Assembly (NCBI GenBank): GCA_030148665.1
Contig: JASBSZ010000013.1
Coordinates: 62,001 to 126,000 of the forward strand
Length of the DNA: 64,000 nt
Reading direction: 5' to 3'
Source of the DNA: Alphaproteobacteria bacterium
GTDB lineage: Bacteria; Pseudomonadota; Alphaproteobacteria; Rhodobacterales; Rhodobacteraceae
The notes below the pieces were generated by a model, which saw only the letters and a list, made by a program, of their open reading frames with translations, was not told where the DNA came from and ran no database searches. Shown here piece by piece: positions 55,183-63,980 of this stretch. Both the position numbers and the translations under genes were made by a program. Position 1 is the stretch's first letter; every line of letters starts with the position of its first letter.

Positions 55183-55626
55183 TCAGGCGTGACGGCGTGT
55201 CTGGGGGATCTGGGTCAGATCAAAGCGGATGCCCGGAGAGGCCGCACGCACCTCGTGTGCGATCATTCCGGCATCGGCGACGCGGGGCGCAAGCGCGTGG
55301 TACGGGCCGGTATAGCCGAGGGCCTGCAACTTTTGCGCGACATCCATCGCGTCGGCCCGCTTGCCCATCAGGGGCGACACGACGATGCTGGGGTTGATGC
55401 GGCGGAAATGCGCGGCGCCAAGGGTCAGGAAATGGTCCAGCGCCATATGCACCTTGCGCGCATCGCTTGCGGCCTGCACGGGTTCGGGAATAACGGTGTC
55501 GGCGGCGGGGTACAGTCCCTCGCAAACCCCCTCGAACCCGATGAAAAGGGCCAGTCCCAGTCCGATACGCCGACTGCCCTGTCGGGCGCGCGAGGCGCGG
55601 GTCGAAAAATTCTGCCTGATGATCAT
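55183..55626 (-). CDS. hypothetical protein with N-terminal hydrophobic segment
   Basis: A predicted 147-residue protein from the ATG at 55626 (MIIRQNFSTRASRARQG); the open frame extends to 55746. A weak hydrophobic run (RIGLGLALFIGFEGV) may be a signal or anchor. The C-terminal two thirds (from about 60) has a regular alpha/beta pattern, with NPSIVVSPLMGKRADAMDVAQKL and LGYTGPYHALAP, reminiscent of a receiver-like fold without an obvious phosphoacceptor. No family is recognised. Confidence 0.6.
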   Translation of the reverse strand: MIIRQNFSTRASRARQGSRRIGLGLALFIGFEGVCEGLYPAADTVIPEPVQAASDARKVHMALDHFLTLGAAHFRRINPSIVVSPLMGKRADAMDVAQKLQALGYTGPYHALAPRVADAGMIAHEVRAASPGIRFDLTQIPQTRRHA

Positions 55627-55981
55627 TTCTGTCTCTCTGCTGGTTCCAGGTCTTGTTTTTTGCGGCCATGTTCCGGACGAGACAGGATACGCCATGACAT
55701 GGTTAACAAACCGAAACGCCGCATATTCACGGTTTTGCAACCACAAGGTTAATCGCCTGAAACTGCGCGTGTAAACCGAAAAAATGAAAATCTTGTGAAT
55801 ATTTTACAATTCTTCAGAAAAATGACATGAAACACGGTAATAGCCTTGGCCAGGAAACAATCACGGCAAACAGAGCCGCCATTCACCGCCCGATTGCATC
55901 GCCGCGCCCAGGGGCCGGCCATTTTCGGCGGTTGATCCGGGGCAGCTCACAAGGGGCAGGGCAAGGGACAGGGAACATGTC
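55627..55981. other. 355-base intergenic region upstream of phoR
   Basis: This contains an AT-rich stretch (about 55700-55850) with many A/T runs, such as CTTGTGAATATTTTACAATTC, the most likely promoter zone for phoR and the divergent hypothetical gene. No clear Pho box and no ORF of substance were seen. The last 100 bases are GC-rich leader. Confidence 0.5.
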
Positions 55982-57034
55982 ATGGCGCAACTGAGGCTTG
56001 AGGCGATTCTCGACCGGTTTCACAACCCGGTGCTGATCGTCGAGGCCGGGCCGCGGGTGGTTCTGGCCAACAGCGCCGCCTCGGACCTGCTGGGGGACGA
56101 TCCCCAGGACCCGCTTGCCGGGCGTCACCTGCTGGCGCTGATCCGTCAGCCCGAGATCCTGACCGCTGTGGGTGAGGTTCTGGACGGTGCGCGTGCACGC
56201 AGCGTGCGCCATGTGTCACGCCGCGCCGTCGAGGCGGTCTATCAGGTCGAAATCCTGCGTCTGAACGCCGCCGATGACGGGCTGGACGGTGCAATGCTGA
56301 TCTTTGACGACCGCACGGCCATCGAAAAGGCCGAACAGCTGCGCAGCGATTTCGTCGCCAATGTCAGCCATGAACTGCGTTCGCCGCTGACGGCACTGAC
56401 GGGATTCATCGAAACCCTCCAGGGCCCCGCGGCCGAGGACGCCGACATCCGCTCGACCTTTCTGGAAACCATGCGCGACGAGGCCGCGCGCATGCGCCGC
56501 CTGATCGAGGATCTGCTGTCGCTCTCGCGCGTCGAGGCGGCCGAGCGTCTGCGCCCGCGCGAACAGGTCGATCTGGCCGGACTGATCCGCGCCGTTCTGA
56601 AATCGTTGGCCCCGGCGATCGAAAATGCGGGTGTCGAGGTCACCCTCGAAGGTGCGGACGAAAGCCTGTTCGTCCCCGGCGACCGCGACCAGCTGATACA
56701 GGTTTTCCGCAACCTGATCGAAAACGCGCTGAAATACGGCGGCGGCAAGGATGTCGCCATAACGATCACGCGCCAGCAGACCCATGCCGGCATGCGCGGC
56801 CCGCTGGTGCGGGTGGACGTGATCGACCAGGGGCCCGGCATCGCCCCGGTCCACCTGCCGCGCCTGACCGAGCGGTTCTATCGCGTCGACGACCACCGCG
56901 CCCGCGACGTTGGCGGCACCGGTCTGGGGCTGGCGATCGTGAAACATATCGCACTGCGCCACCGGGGCAGCCTGAAGATCCGCTCGCAGCCGGGCGAGGG
57001 CAGCGTCTTTTCCATCATCCTTCCGTTGGAATAG
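55982..57034 (+). CDS. phoR: phosphate-regulon sensor histidine kinase
   Basis: A 350-residue kinase. A PAS-like region covers about 1-110, the H-box FVANVSHELRSPLTAL has His130, the N-box is RNLIENALKYG, and G-boxes are DQGPGI and GGTGLGLAIVKHI. No transmembrane helix is visible, unlike E. coli PhoR, so it is predicted to be cytoplasmic or peripherally attached. The ATG at 55982 is the only plausible start. Identity rests on family and on its place upstream of pstSCAB-phoU-phoB. Confidence 0.92.
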   Translation: MAQLRLEAILDRFHNPVLIVEAGPRVVLANSAASDLLGDDPQDPLAGRHLLALIRQPEILTAVGEVLDGARARSVRHVSRRAVEAVYQVEILRLNAADDGLDGAMLIFDDRTAIEKAEQLRSDFVANVSHELRSPLTALTGFIETLQGPAAEDADIRSTFLETMRDEAARMRRLIEDLLSLSRVEAAERLRPREQVDLAGLIRAVLKSLAPAIENAGVEVTLEGADESLFVPGDRDQLIQVFRNLIENALKYGGGKDVAITITRQQTHAGMRGPLVRVDVIDQGPGIAPVHLPRLTERFYRVDDHRARDVGGTGLGLAIVKHIALRHRGSLKIRSQPGEGSVFSIILPLE

Positions 57035-57108
57035 CTTGCGCGCGCCATGCGGCCCCTGCGACGCGCTGACGCGGCCTGTCGCCCGTTTTGCCGCCATACC
57101 GACGGGTG

Positions 57109-57137
57109 TTGTCATGGAACTGTTACATGACCGTCAT
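57109..57137 (+). promoter_or_regulatory. Pho box upstream of pstS
   Basis: Three 7-base repeats, TTGTCAT, CTGTTAC and CCGTCAT, are spaced by 4 bases, giving the 11-base period bound by PhoB dimers. The site ends 87 bases before the pstS ATG, in the 190-base phoR-pstS gap. Confidence 0.8.
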
Positions 57138-57224
57138 ATTCCCTGAACATCCCGCCACTAGGCAGCGCGGCAGGGAAGGCCACCCACGGCCGCCCCGGAC
57201 AACCGCAAACAGGAGTATATCAGG

Positions 57225-58229
57225 ATGTCATCGGCCAGAACCTGCCTGACCATCATTTCCTTCGCCGCCGCTCTGGGCGCGGCAACCGCCGCAACGGCGC
57301 GCGAGCAGATCCGCATTGTCGGTTCCAGCACCGTGTTTCCGTTTTCCACCGCCGTTGCCGAACAGTTCGGCAAGACCACCAAATACAAGACCCCGGTTGT
57401 CGAGAGCACCGGCTCGGGCGGCGGGTTCAAGCTGTTCTGTGCCGGTGTCGGCACCCAGCATCCCGACATCTCGAACGCCTCGCGCCGCATGAAGGCCAAG
57501 GAGTTCAGGAAATGCCAGGCCAACGGCGTAAAGGAAATCACCGAGGCCGTGATCGGTTTTGACGGTATCGTCATCGCCAACGCCATCGACGCCCCGGATT
57601 TCGAGATCACCCGCCAGGACCTGTGGAAGGCCCTTTCCAAGGCCGGCGACAAGCCCACCATGTGGTCGGATGTCGATCCCGCGCTGCCGGCCGAAAAGAT
57701 CGAGGTCCTCGGCCCGCCGCCCTCGTCGGGCACGCGCGACGCCTTTGAAGAGCTGGTCATGCAGGAAGGCTGCATCGAAGCCGGCAACGACAAGGCCTTC
57801 TGCAAGGCCGAGGGCAAGGAGCTGCGCACCGACGGCGCCTATGTCGAGGCCGGCGAGAACGACAACCTGATCGTGTCGAAACTGCAGGCCAACCCGGTTG
57901 CCCTGGGCATTTTCGGGTTCTCCTATCTCGACCAGAACAGCGACAAGATCAAGGGCGCCACCGTGGACGGGGTCGAGCCGACCTTCGACAACATCGCCTC
58001 GGGCGAATACCCGGTGTCGCGCAAGCTGTACTTCTACATCAAGAAGGCGCATCTCAAGGCCGTTCCCGGCATCACCGACTATGCCAACCTGTTCCTGTCG
58101 GACGCCATGACCGGCCCCGATGGCGCGCTGGTCGACAAGGGGCTGATCCCGCTGCCCGCGGCCGCCCACAAGGCCATGCAGAAACAGGTGCGTGATCTGG
58201 TCGACATGACCGGCGAAGGTCTGGAATAG
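57225..58229 (+). CDS. pstS: periplasmic phosphate-binding protein
   Basis: A 334-residue phosphate receptor of the Pst ABC importer. Residues 1-25 are a signal peptide ending ATAATA. IVGSSTVFPFSTAVAEQFG and STGSGGGFKLFCAGVGTQHPDISNASR line the phosphate cleft, with PPSSGTRDAFEELV. It starts 88 bases after a Pho box and is the first pst gene. A strong hairpin follows. Confidence 0.95.
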   Translation: MSSARTCLTIISFAAALGAATAATAREQIRIVGSSTVFPFSTAVAEQFGKTTKYKTPVVESTGSGGGFKLFCAGVGTQHPDISNASRRMKAKEFRKCQANGVKEITEAVIGFDGIVIANAIDAPDFEITRQDLWKALSKAGDKPTMWSDVDPALPAEKIEVLGPPPSSGTRDAFEELVMQEGCIEAGNDKAFCKAEGKELRTDGAYVEAGENDNLIVSKLQANPVALGIFGFSYLDQNSDKIKGATVDGVEPTFDNIASGEYPVSRKLYFYIKKAHLKAVPGITDYANLFLSDAMTGPDGALVDKGLIPLPAAAHKAMQKQVRDLVDMTGEGLE

Positions 58230-58241
58230 GACCGGCAGAAT

Positions 58242-58278
58242 GGGGGCCGCGGGTATCTTGCTGAACCTCGCGGCCCCC
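58242..58278 (+). promoter_or_regulatory. intercistronic hairpin between pstS and pstC
   Basis: GGGGGCCGCG and CGCGGCCCCC form a perfect 10-bp stem with a 17-base loop and no T-run. It would stabilise pstS mRNA or attenuate read-through, favouring binding protein over permease. Confidence 0.65.
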
Positions 58279-58349
58279 AAACCATGGATATTGCCTGCTC
58301 GCGCCTCCCTGTCCGGGGGGCGCGTTCGGGTGAAAGGACGGCAAACAGG

Positions 58350-59726
58350 ATGATTGCATCTGGATTCGCAGCGATCTTTACGCTGGCCCTGCTGTTTTTC
58401 GCAACCGCCCGTGCGCGAGCCCTGCGCATTGCCGCGGGCGCGCCGGCGATACTGCATTCGCGCCCCAACTTTCATGGCCTGTATGCCTTTCTGCTGACCC
58501 TGGTTGCGGGTTGGGGGCTGCTGGGCATCGGTGCGCTGATCTGGGGCTGGATCGACCGCGAGATCGTCTTTGCCCTGATCCGTCAGAATGCGCCCGACCT
58601 CAAGCAGATCGAGATGCAGCTGGTCTACAGCGATGCCGCCGCCATTGCTGCGGGCAAGCTGTCCTCGACCAGCGACGCCCTGCGCGAAATGGCGGCCGCG
58701 CGGCTGGGCGCGCTGGAAACCCTGCGCGGCTGGACGTTGCTGGCGGTATCCCTCGTCGCCGCCGTCGGGGCGGGGTTGCATGCCACCCGCCGCGTATCGG
58801 CCCGGTGGCGCGCGCGCAATCGGGCGGAATCGATCCTGACGCTGTTTCTGTGGGCCTGCGCGGCAGTCGCGGTGCTGACGACCATCGGTATCATCCTGTC
58901 GCTGGTCTTTGAAACCATCAGCTTTCTGCAACAGATCGGCTGGCGGGTGGACAAGTTCCTGCTGGGCACCAACTGGAGCCCGCTTTCCGGTGTTCAGGCC
59001 GGCGTGCTGGATGCAAACCGCGTGGGAGCGGTGCCGCTGTTCGTGGGCACGTTCCTGATCACCCTGATCGCCATGATCGTGGCCGTTCCCATCGGCCTGC
59101 TTTCGGCAATCTATCTTTCCGATTTTGCCTCGAACCGCCTGCGGTCCTGGGCCAAGCCCCTGCTGGAAATCCTCGCCGGGATTCCCACCGTGGTCTACGG
59201 GTTCTTTGCGGCCATCACGGTCGCCCCCTTCATCCGCGACAGCGGCACGGCGCTGGGCCTGTCGGTTGCATCCGAGAGCGCGCTGGCCGCCGGCGTGGTG
59301 ATGGGCATCATGATCATTCCATTCATCAGCTCGCTGTCCGACGACGTGATCAACGCCGTGCCGCAGAGCCTGCGCGACGGCTCTTACGCGCTGGGCGCTA
59401 CCCGGGCCGAGACGATCCGGCAGGTGGTGCTGCCCGCGGCGTTGCCGGGGATCGTGTCGGCGGTGCTGCTGGGCGTCAGCCGCGCGGTGGGCGAAACCAT
59501 GATCGTCGTCATGGCGGCCGGGCAGGGGGCGAACCTGACGCTGAACCCGCTCGAGGCGGTGACGACCGTCACCGTGCAGATCGTGATGCTGATCACCGGC
59601 TACACCGACGCCGAAACGGCGGCCGGCCCGGCCTTTTCCCTGGGTTTCGCACTGTTCTTCGTGACCCTGATACTGAACGTGATCGCGCTGAAGGTGGTGC
59701 GGCATTACCGTGAAATCTACGATTAG
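58350..59726 (+). CDS. pstC: phosphate ABC transporter permease PstC
   Basis: A 458-residue permease. The E. coli protein is about 320; the extra N-terminal 190 residues hold two or three helices and a periplasmic segment with KQIEMQLVYSDAAAIAAGKL. The permease core begins near LFVGTFLITLIAMIVAVPIG, and the ATPase-contact loop is YALGATRAETIRQVVLPAALPG. The ATG at 58350 has AGGAC upstream. It functions with PstA and PstB. Confidence 0.94.
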   Translation: MIASGFAAIFTLALLFFATARARALRIAAGAPAILHSRPNFHGLYAFLLTLVAGWGLLGIGALIWGWIDREIVFALIRQNAPDLKQIEMQLVYSDAAAIAAGKLSSTSDALREMAAARLGALETLRGWTLLAVSLVAAVGAGLHATRRVSARWRARNRAESILTLFLWACAAVAVLTTIGIILSLVFETISFLQQIGWRVDKFLLGTNWSPLSGVQAGVLDANRVGAVPLFVGTFLITLIAMIVAVPIGLLSAIYLSDFASNRLRSWAKPLLEILAGIPTVVYGFFAAITVAPFIRDSGTALGLSVASESALAAGVVMGIMIIPFISSLSDDVINAVPQSLRDGSYALGATRAETIRQVVLPAALPGIVSAVLLGVSRAVGETMIVVMAAGQGANLTLNPLEAVTTVTVQIVMLITGYTDAETAAGPAFSLGFALFFVTLILNVIALKVVRHYREIYD

Positions 59727-59743
59727 GAACTTGTGACCGGATC

Positions 59744-61540
59744 ATGGCGATGAATGAAATCGTGACCGACATTCCGACGCCGGCAGGCATGCACGGCAAT
59801 GCCGCCTCGGACAGGCGCCTGCGCAGGCGCAAGCGGGCCGAGATACGCCTGCGCGCCTATGGCATCCTTGCCCTGACGCTGGCCATGCTGGCGCTGGCCA
59901 TATTGCTGTGGTCGGTCGTGCGCAAGGCGGGCGACGCCCTGACCGAAAGCTATATCGAACTGCCGGTCAAACTGGACACCGCCACCATCGACCCCGACGG
60001 CACGGCGACACCGGAAACCATCCTGCGGGCCGATTTCGGCGGCCTGACCAAGGCAACCCTCAGGGCCGCCTTTCCGCTGGTCAAGGCACGGCGAGACAAG
60101 AAGGCGCTGTATGACCTCGTTTCCGGCGGCGCATCTTTCGAGCTGGCCCGAAAGGTCGCATCGACCCCGGCCCTGATCGGCAAGACCGTCAATTTCGATT
60201 TCCTCGCCTCCGACACCGTGGACCTGTACCTCAAGGGGGCCTATGGGCGGCTGCAACCCGTCGCCGCCCAGGGCGGGCTGACGCTGGAGATCGGCAAGCG
60301 CAAGATCACGGTCAGGGCCGACCGGCCGATCTTTGCCACCGCCCTTGCAAAGGTGAAGGCGCGCCAGATCAGGGATGCCGAGCGCCTGCGCAGGCAGGCC
60401 GCCCGACAGCAGAACGGCGTTGACGTGTTCACCGCCCGCGCGGCTGCTGCCACTGATGCGAAGGCGCGCGAGACCAACCTCAAGGCCGCCGAACGCGCCC
60501 GCGCCAGGGCTGCCGCCCTGCTGGCCAAGGCCGCCGCGCTCGAATCCGCCGCGCGCGACCGCGGGCGGGCGGAAAAACTGGGGCGAACCGACCCTTCGGT
60601 TCTGCTCAGGGCCGATGGCGGATGGATCAAGATGACCCGCATCGGACCGGATCAGGGCCAGGGCAAGGTGCTGATCCCGCTGAAAAGCGACAGCGCCCGG
60701 CCCGACAAATGGCAGCTGTACATGACAGACCTGCCCGAACGCGCCCGGCGCATATCGGACAAGCAGATCATCTGGATCGAAAGCCTGCGCCACGCCGGCA
60801 AGGTCAAGACCGTGTTCAACTGGCGCTTCTTTACCGCCGCTGATTCGCGCGAGCCCGAACTGGCCGGTATCCGCGGTGCTGCCGTGGGCTCGTTCTGGAC
60901 CATGCTGGTCACCTTTCTGCTGTCCTTTCCCATCGGGGTTCTGGCCGCGATCTATCTGGAAGAATTCGCACCCCGCAACCGATGGACCGATTTCATCGAG
61001 GTCAACATCAACAACCTTGCGGCCGTGCCCTCGATCGTGTTCGGCCTGCTGGGGCTGGCCGTGTTCATCGGCTTTTTCGGCGTGCCGCGTTCGGCCCCGC
61101 TGGCGGGCGGGATCGTGCTGGCGATCATGACCCTGCCGACCATCATCATCGCCTCTCGCGCATCCATCGCAGCCGTGCCGCCCTCGATCCGCGATGCGGC
61201 GCTGGGGGTCGGGGCCTCGCGACTGCAGATGGCGTTTCATCATGTGCTGCCGCTGTCGCTGCCCGGTATCCTGACCGGCACCATCATCGGCATGGCCCGC
61301 GCCCTGGGCGAAACCGCGCCGCTGATCATGATCGGCATGGTGGCATTCATCGTCGATGTCCCCAAGGGGATCACCGACAGCGCCACCGTTCTGCCGGTGC
61401 AGATATATCGCTGGTCCGATTTCCCCGAACGCGCATTCGAGGCCCGCACCGCGGCGGCGATATCCGTCCTGATCCTGTTTCTGATCGTGATGAACGGGCT
61501 CGCGGTATTCCTGCGTCGTCGTTTTGAAAGAAGGTGGTAG
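59744..61540 (+). CDS. pstA: phosphate ABC transporter permease PstA with long periplasmic insertion
   Basis: A 598-residue permease, about twice E. coli length and longer than DUF3333-type alphaproteobacterial PstA (about 440 from general knowledge). After one helix (about 38-60) a roughly 315-residue periplasmic domain follows. Within it residues about 215-285 are Ala/Arg/Lys/Glu-rich heptads ([19 protein letters not shown]) that look like a coiled coil. The core permease starts near 385 ([26 protein letters not shown]), with the docking loop [19 protein letters not shown]. Confidence 0.93.
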   Translation: MAMNEIVTDIPTPAGMHGNAASDRRLRRRKRAEIRLRAYGILALTLAMLALAILLWSVVRKAGDALTESYIELPVKLDTATIDPDGTATPETILRADFGGLTKATLRAAFPLVKARRDKKALYDLVSGGASFELARKVASTPALIGKTVNFDFLASDTVDLYLKGAYGRLQPVAAQGGLTLEIGKRKITVRADRPIFATALAKVKARQIRDAERLRRQAARQQNGVDVFTARAAAATDAKARETNLKAAERARARAAALLAKAAALESAARDRGRAEKLGRTDPSVLLRADGGWIKMTRIGPDQGQGKVLIPLKSDSARPDKWQLYMTDLPERARRISDKQIIWIESLRHAGKVKTVFNWRFFTAADSREPELAGIRGAAVGSFWTMLVTFLLSFPIGVLAAIYLEEFAPRNRWTDFIEVNINNLAAVPSIVFGLLGLAVFIGFFGVPRSAPLAGGIVLAIMTLPTIIIASRASIAAVPPSIRDAALGVGASRLQMAFHHVLPLSLPGILTGTIIGMARALGETAPLIMIGMVAFIVDVPKGITDSATVLPVQIYRWSDFPERAFEARTAAAISVLILFLIVMNGLAVFLRRRFERRW

Positions 61541-61541
61541 G

Positions 61542-62393
61542 ATGATGTTCGACAACAGCCATGACAAGATCCCGGCCGCAGATCGGCCCAATGCACGGAA
61601 CCGGATGAAAATGACCGACACACAGGAAAACACGGGCGAAATCAAGTTCTCGGCCCGCAATGTCGATGTATTCTATGGCGACACCCATGCGATCAAGTCG
61701 GTCGATGTCGAGATCCCCGACAAGACGGTGACCGCCTTTATCGGGCCATCGGGTTGCGGCAAGTCCACCTTTCTGCGCTGTCTGAACCGGATGAACGACA
61801 CCATCGACATCTGCCGCGTGACCGGCGATATCCGGCTGGACGGGACCGATATCTACACGAAACAGATCGACCCGGTGCAGCTGCGCGCCCGCGTGGGCAT
61901 GGTGTTTCAGAAACCCAACCCCTTTCCCAAGTCGATCTACGACAATGTCGCCTACGGCCCGCGGATCCACGGGCTGGTCGCAAACCGTGCCGAAACCGAC
62001 GAGGTGGTCGAGAAATCCCTGCGTCGTGCCGCGCTGTGGGACGAGGTCAGGGACCGCCTGCACGAGCCCGGCACCGGGCTGTCGGGCGGGCAGCAGCAGC
62101 GACTGTGCATCGCACGCGCCATCGCCACCTCGCCCGAGGTGCTGCTGATGGACGAGCCCTGCTCGGCGCTCGACCCGATCGCCACCGCCCAGATCGAGGA
62201 ACTGATCGACGAGCTGCGTTCGCGCCTGGCGGTGGTGATCGTCACCCACTCCATGCAGCAGGCCGCGCGCGTCAGCCAGCGCACGGCCTTTTTCCACATG
62301 GGAGAGCTGGTCGAGCAGGGCGCGACCGACCGGATATTCACCCGCCCGCGGGATCCGCGCACCGAAAGCTATATCACCGGCCGGATCGGCTGA
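61542..62393 (+). CDS. pstB: phosphate ABC transporter ATPase PstB
   Basis: A 283-residue ATPase with Walker [13 protein letters not shown], the Pst-specific [25 protein letters not shown], signature [15 protein letters not shown], Walker [14 protein letters not shown] and H-loop IVTHSMQQA. The N-terminus is uncertain: 61542 has AGG upstream, while ATGs at 61605 and 61611 would remove a poorly conserved leader. It starts immediately after the pstA stop. Confidence 0.95.
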   Translation: MMFDNSHDKIPAADRPNARNRMKMTDTQENTGEIKFSARNVDVFYGDTHAIKSVDVEIPDKTVTAFIGPSGCGKSTFLRCLNRMNDTIDICRVTGDIRLDGTDIYTKQIDPVQLRARVGMVFQKPNPFPKSIYDNVAYGPRIHGLVANRAETDEVVEKSLRRAALWDEVRDRLHEPGTGLSGGQQQRLCIARAIATSPEVLLMDEPCSALDPIATAQIEELIDELRSRLAVVIVTHSMQQAARVSQRTAFFHMGELVEQGATDRIFTRPRDPRTESYITGRIG

Positions 62394-62407
62394 CAGGAGG
62401 GATGACG

Positions 62408-63160
62408 ATGATCGACTCGGCACATATCCACAGGGCGTTCGACGCCGATCTGGAAAGGATCCGCAACCTTATCCTGGAAATGGGCGGCCTGACCGAGGCC
62501 CAGATCGGGGAATCGGCCGAAGTGCTGCTGAAACGCGACAACGAGCGCGCCGCCGCGGTGATTGCGCGCGACAAGCGGATCGATGCGCTGGAACTGGAAA
62601 TCGACGCCGAGGTCGTGCGCGTCCTGGCCCTGCGCCAGCCCATTGCCCAGGATCTGCGCATGGTGATCACGGTGATGAAGATCGCCGGCAATCTGGAACG
62701 CATCGGCGACTATGCCAAGAACAACGCCAAGCGCGCGGTTGCCATCGCCCACGCCCCTCCGGTGGGCAATGCGGCCGGAACGCTGAAACGCATGGCTCGC
62801 GCGGTTCAGGACATGCTGCGCGACGCGCTCGACTCATACGTCAAGCGCGACCTCGAACTGGCCGCCGATGTCAGGCTGCGCGACGAGGAGGTGGACCAGA
62901 TGTATAACGGCCTGTTCCGCGAGCTGCTGACCCACATGATTGAGGATCCCCGCCATATCTCGCCCTCGATGCATCTGCTGTTCGTTGCCAAGAATATCGA
63001 ACGCATGGGCGACCATGTCACCGGCGTAGTCGAACAGGTCATCTTTACCATCACCGGCAAACTGCCCGAGGATGACCGCCCCAAGGGCGACGACAGCCCC
63101 TATGCCGAGGTCGTGCTACAGGAAACAGACAGGGATCGGGATGATGGCAACCGGGAATGA
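62408..63160 (+). CDS. phoU: phosphate transport regulator PhoU
   Basis: A 250-residue helical protein with two PhoU three-helix repeats. The metal-binding motifs are MKIAGNLERIGDYAKN and VAKNIERMGDHVTG, one in each repeat. It couples Pst transport to PhoR and represses the regulon when phosphate is plentiful. AGGAGG at 62395-62400 is seven bases before the ATG at 62408 and only one base before the ATG at 62402, so the former is chosen. Its end overlaps phoB by 20 bases. Confidence 0.95.
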   Translation: MIDSAHIHRAFDADLERIRNLILEMGGLTEAQIGESAEVLLKRDNERAAAVIARDKRIDALELEIDAEVVRVLALRQPIAQDLRMVITVMKIAGNLERIGDYAKNNAKRAVAIAHAPPVGNAAGTLKRMARAVQDMLRDALDSYVKRDLELAADVRLRDEEVDQMYNGLFRELLTHMIEDPRHISPSMHLLFVAKNIERMGDHVTGVVEQVIFTITGKLPEDDRPKGDDSPYAEVVLQETDRDRDDGNRE

Positions 63161-63848
63161 ACCAACCGTTCTGGTGGTCGAGGACGAGGCCTCGCAGCGG
63201 CAGGTCCTGGCTTACAACCTGAAATCGCGCGGCTATCGCGCCCTGACCGCCGCCGACGGCGAAGAGGCGCTGCTTCTGATCGAAGAGGAAATGCCCGACC
63301 TCGTCATCCTCGACTGGATGCTGCCCGAAGTCTCGGGTATCGAAATCTGCCGTCGCATCAAGGCGCGCGAGGAAACCCGCGACATTCCCGTCATCATGCT
63401 GTCGGCGCGTTCCGAGGAAAGCGACCGCGTGCGCGGGCTGGAAACGGGCGCCGATGATTACGTGGTCAAGCCCTATTCCATATCCGAACTGATGGCGCGG
63501 GTAAAAACCAACCTGCGTCGCCTGCGCAAGGCCGTCGAAGGCCAGGTATTGCGCCATGGCGATATCAGCCTGGACGCCGAACAGCATCGCGTCTTTCGGG
63601 GGGACACCGCGATCCATCTCGGACCGACGGAATTTCGCCTGCTGCATGTCTTTCTTGAAAAGCCGGGCCGGGTCTGGAGCCGCGAACAATTGCTCGATCG
63701 GGTTTGGGGGCGTGATGTCTACGTCGATACCCGCACCGTCGACGTCCATGTCGGCCGCCTGCGCAAAGCCCTGCGCGGAACCGGAGAGGGGCAGGACTCC
63801 GTTGATCCCATCCGCACCGTGCGCGGTGCCGGATACGCACTGGGCTGA
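63141..63848 (+). CDS. phoB: phosphate-regulon response regulator PhoB
   Basis: A 235-residue OmpR-type regulator. The receiver has the phosphoacceptor Asp58 in LVILDWMLPEVSG, an acidic pocket in VVEDEASQRQ, and the Lys in DYVVKPYS. The winged HTH (about 135-233) has LGPTEFRLLHVFLEKPGRVWSREQLL and the recognition helix TRTVDVHVGRLRKAL. It binds Pho boxes such as the one upstream of pstS. Two ATGs (63141, 63144) are possible. It is the last gene of the pho cluster. Confidence 0.96.
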   Translation: MMATGNEPTVLVVEDEASQRQVLAYNLKSRGYRALTAADGEEALLLIEEEMPDLVILDWMLPEVSGIEICRRIKAREETRDIPVIMLSARSEESDRVRGLETGADDYVVKPYSISELMARVKTNLRRLRKAVEGQVLRHGDISLDAEQHRVFRGDTAIHLGPTEFRLLHVFLEKPGRVWSREQLLDRVWGRDVYVDTRTVDVHVGRLRKALRGTGEGQDSVDPIRTVRGAGYALG

Positions 63849-63872
63849 GCCCGGTTGCCGGCAGGGCGGCCC

Positions 63873-63980
63873 TTCTTCTTTGCAGAAATACGCTCGGGGG
63901 TGCGGGGGCAGACAGCCCCCGCTGGCGCTGCCGGAAAATCCAGGTGCCTCCGGCGGGAGTATTTTCTGCAAAGAAGAAGC
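63873..63980. repeat. two facing copies of repeat family A after phoB
   Basis: A forward core CTTCTTCTTTGCAGAAATAC (63873-63892) leads to a perfect 8-bp GCGGGGGC/GCCCCCGC hairpin with loop AGACA (63902-63922). A reverse core, GGAGTATTTTCTGCAAAGAA followed by GAAGC, occupies 63956-63980. The two cores are inverted relative to each other, so the whole 108-base block can fold back. It lies 24 bases after the phoB stop. Confidence 0.8.
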
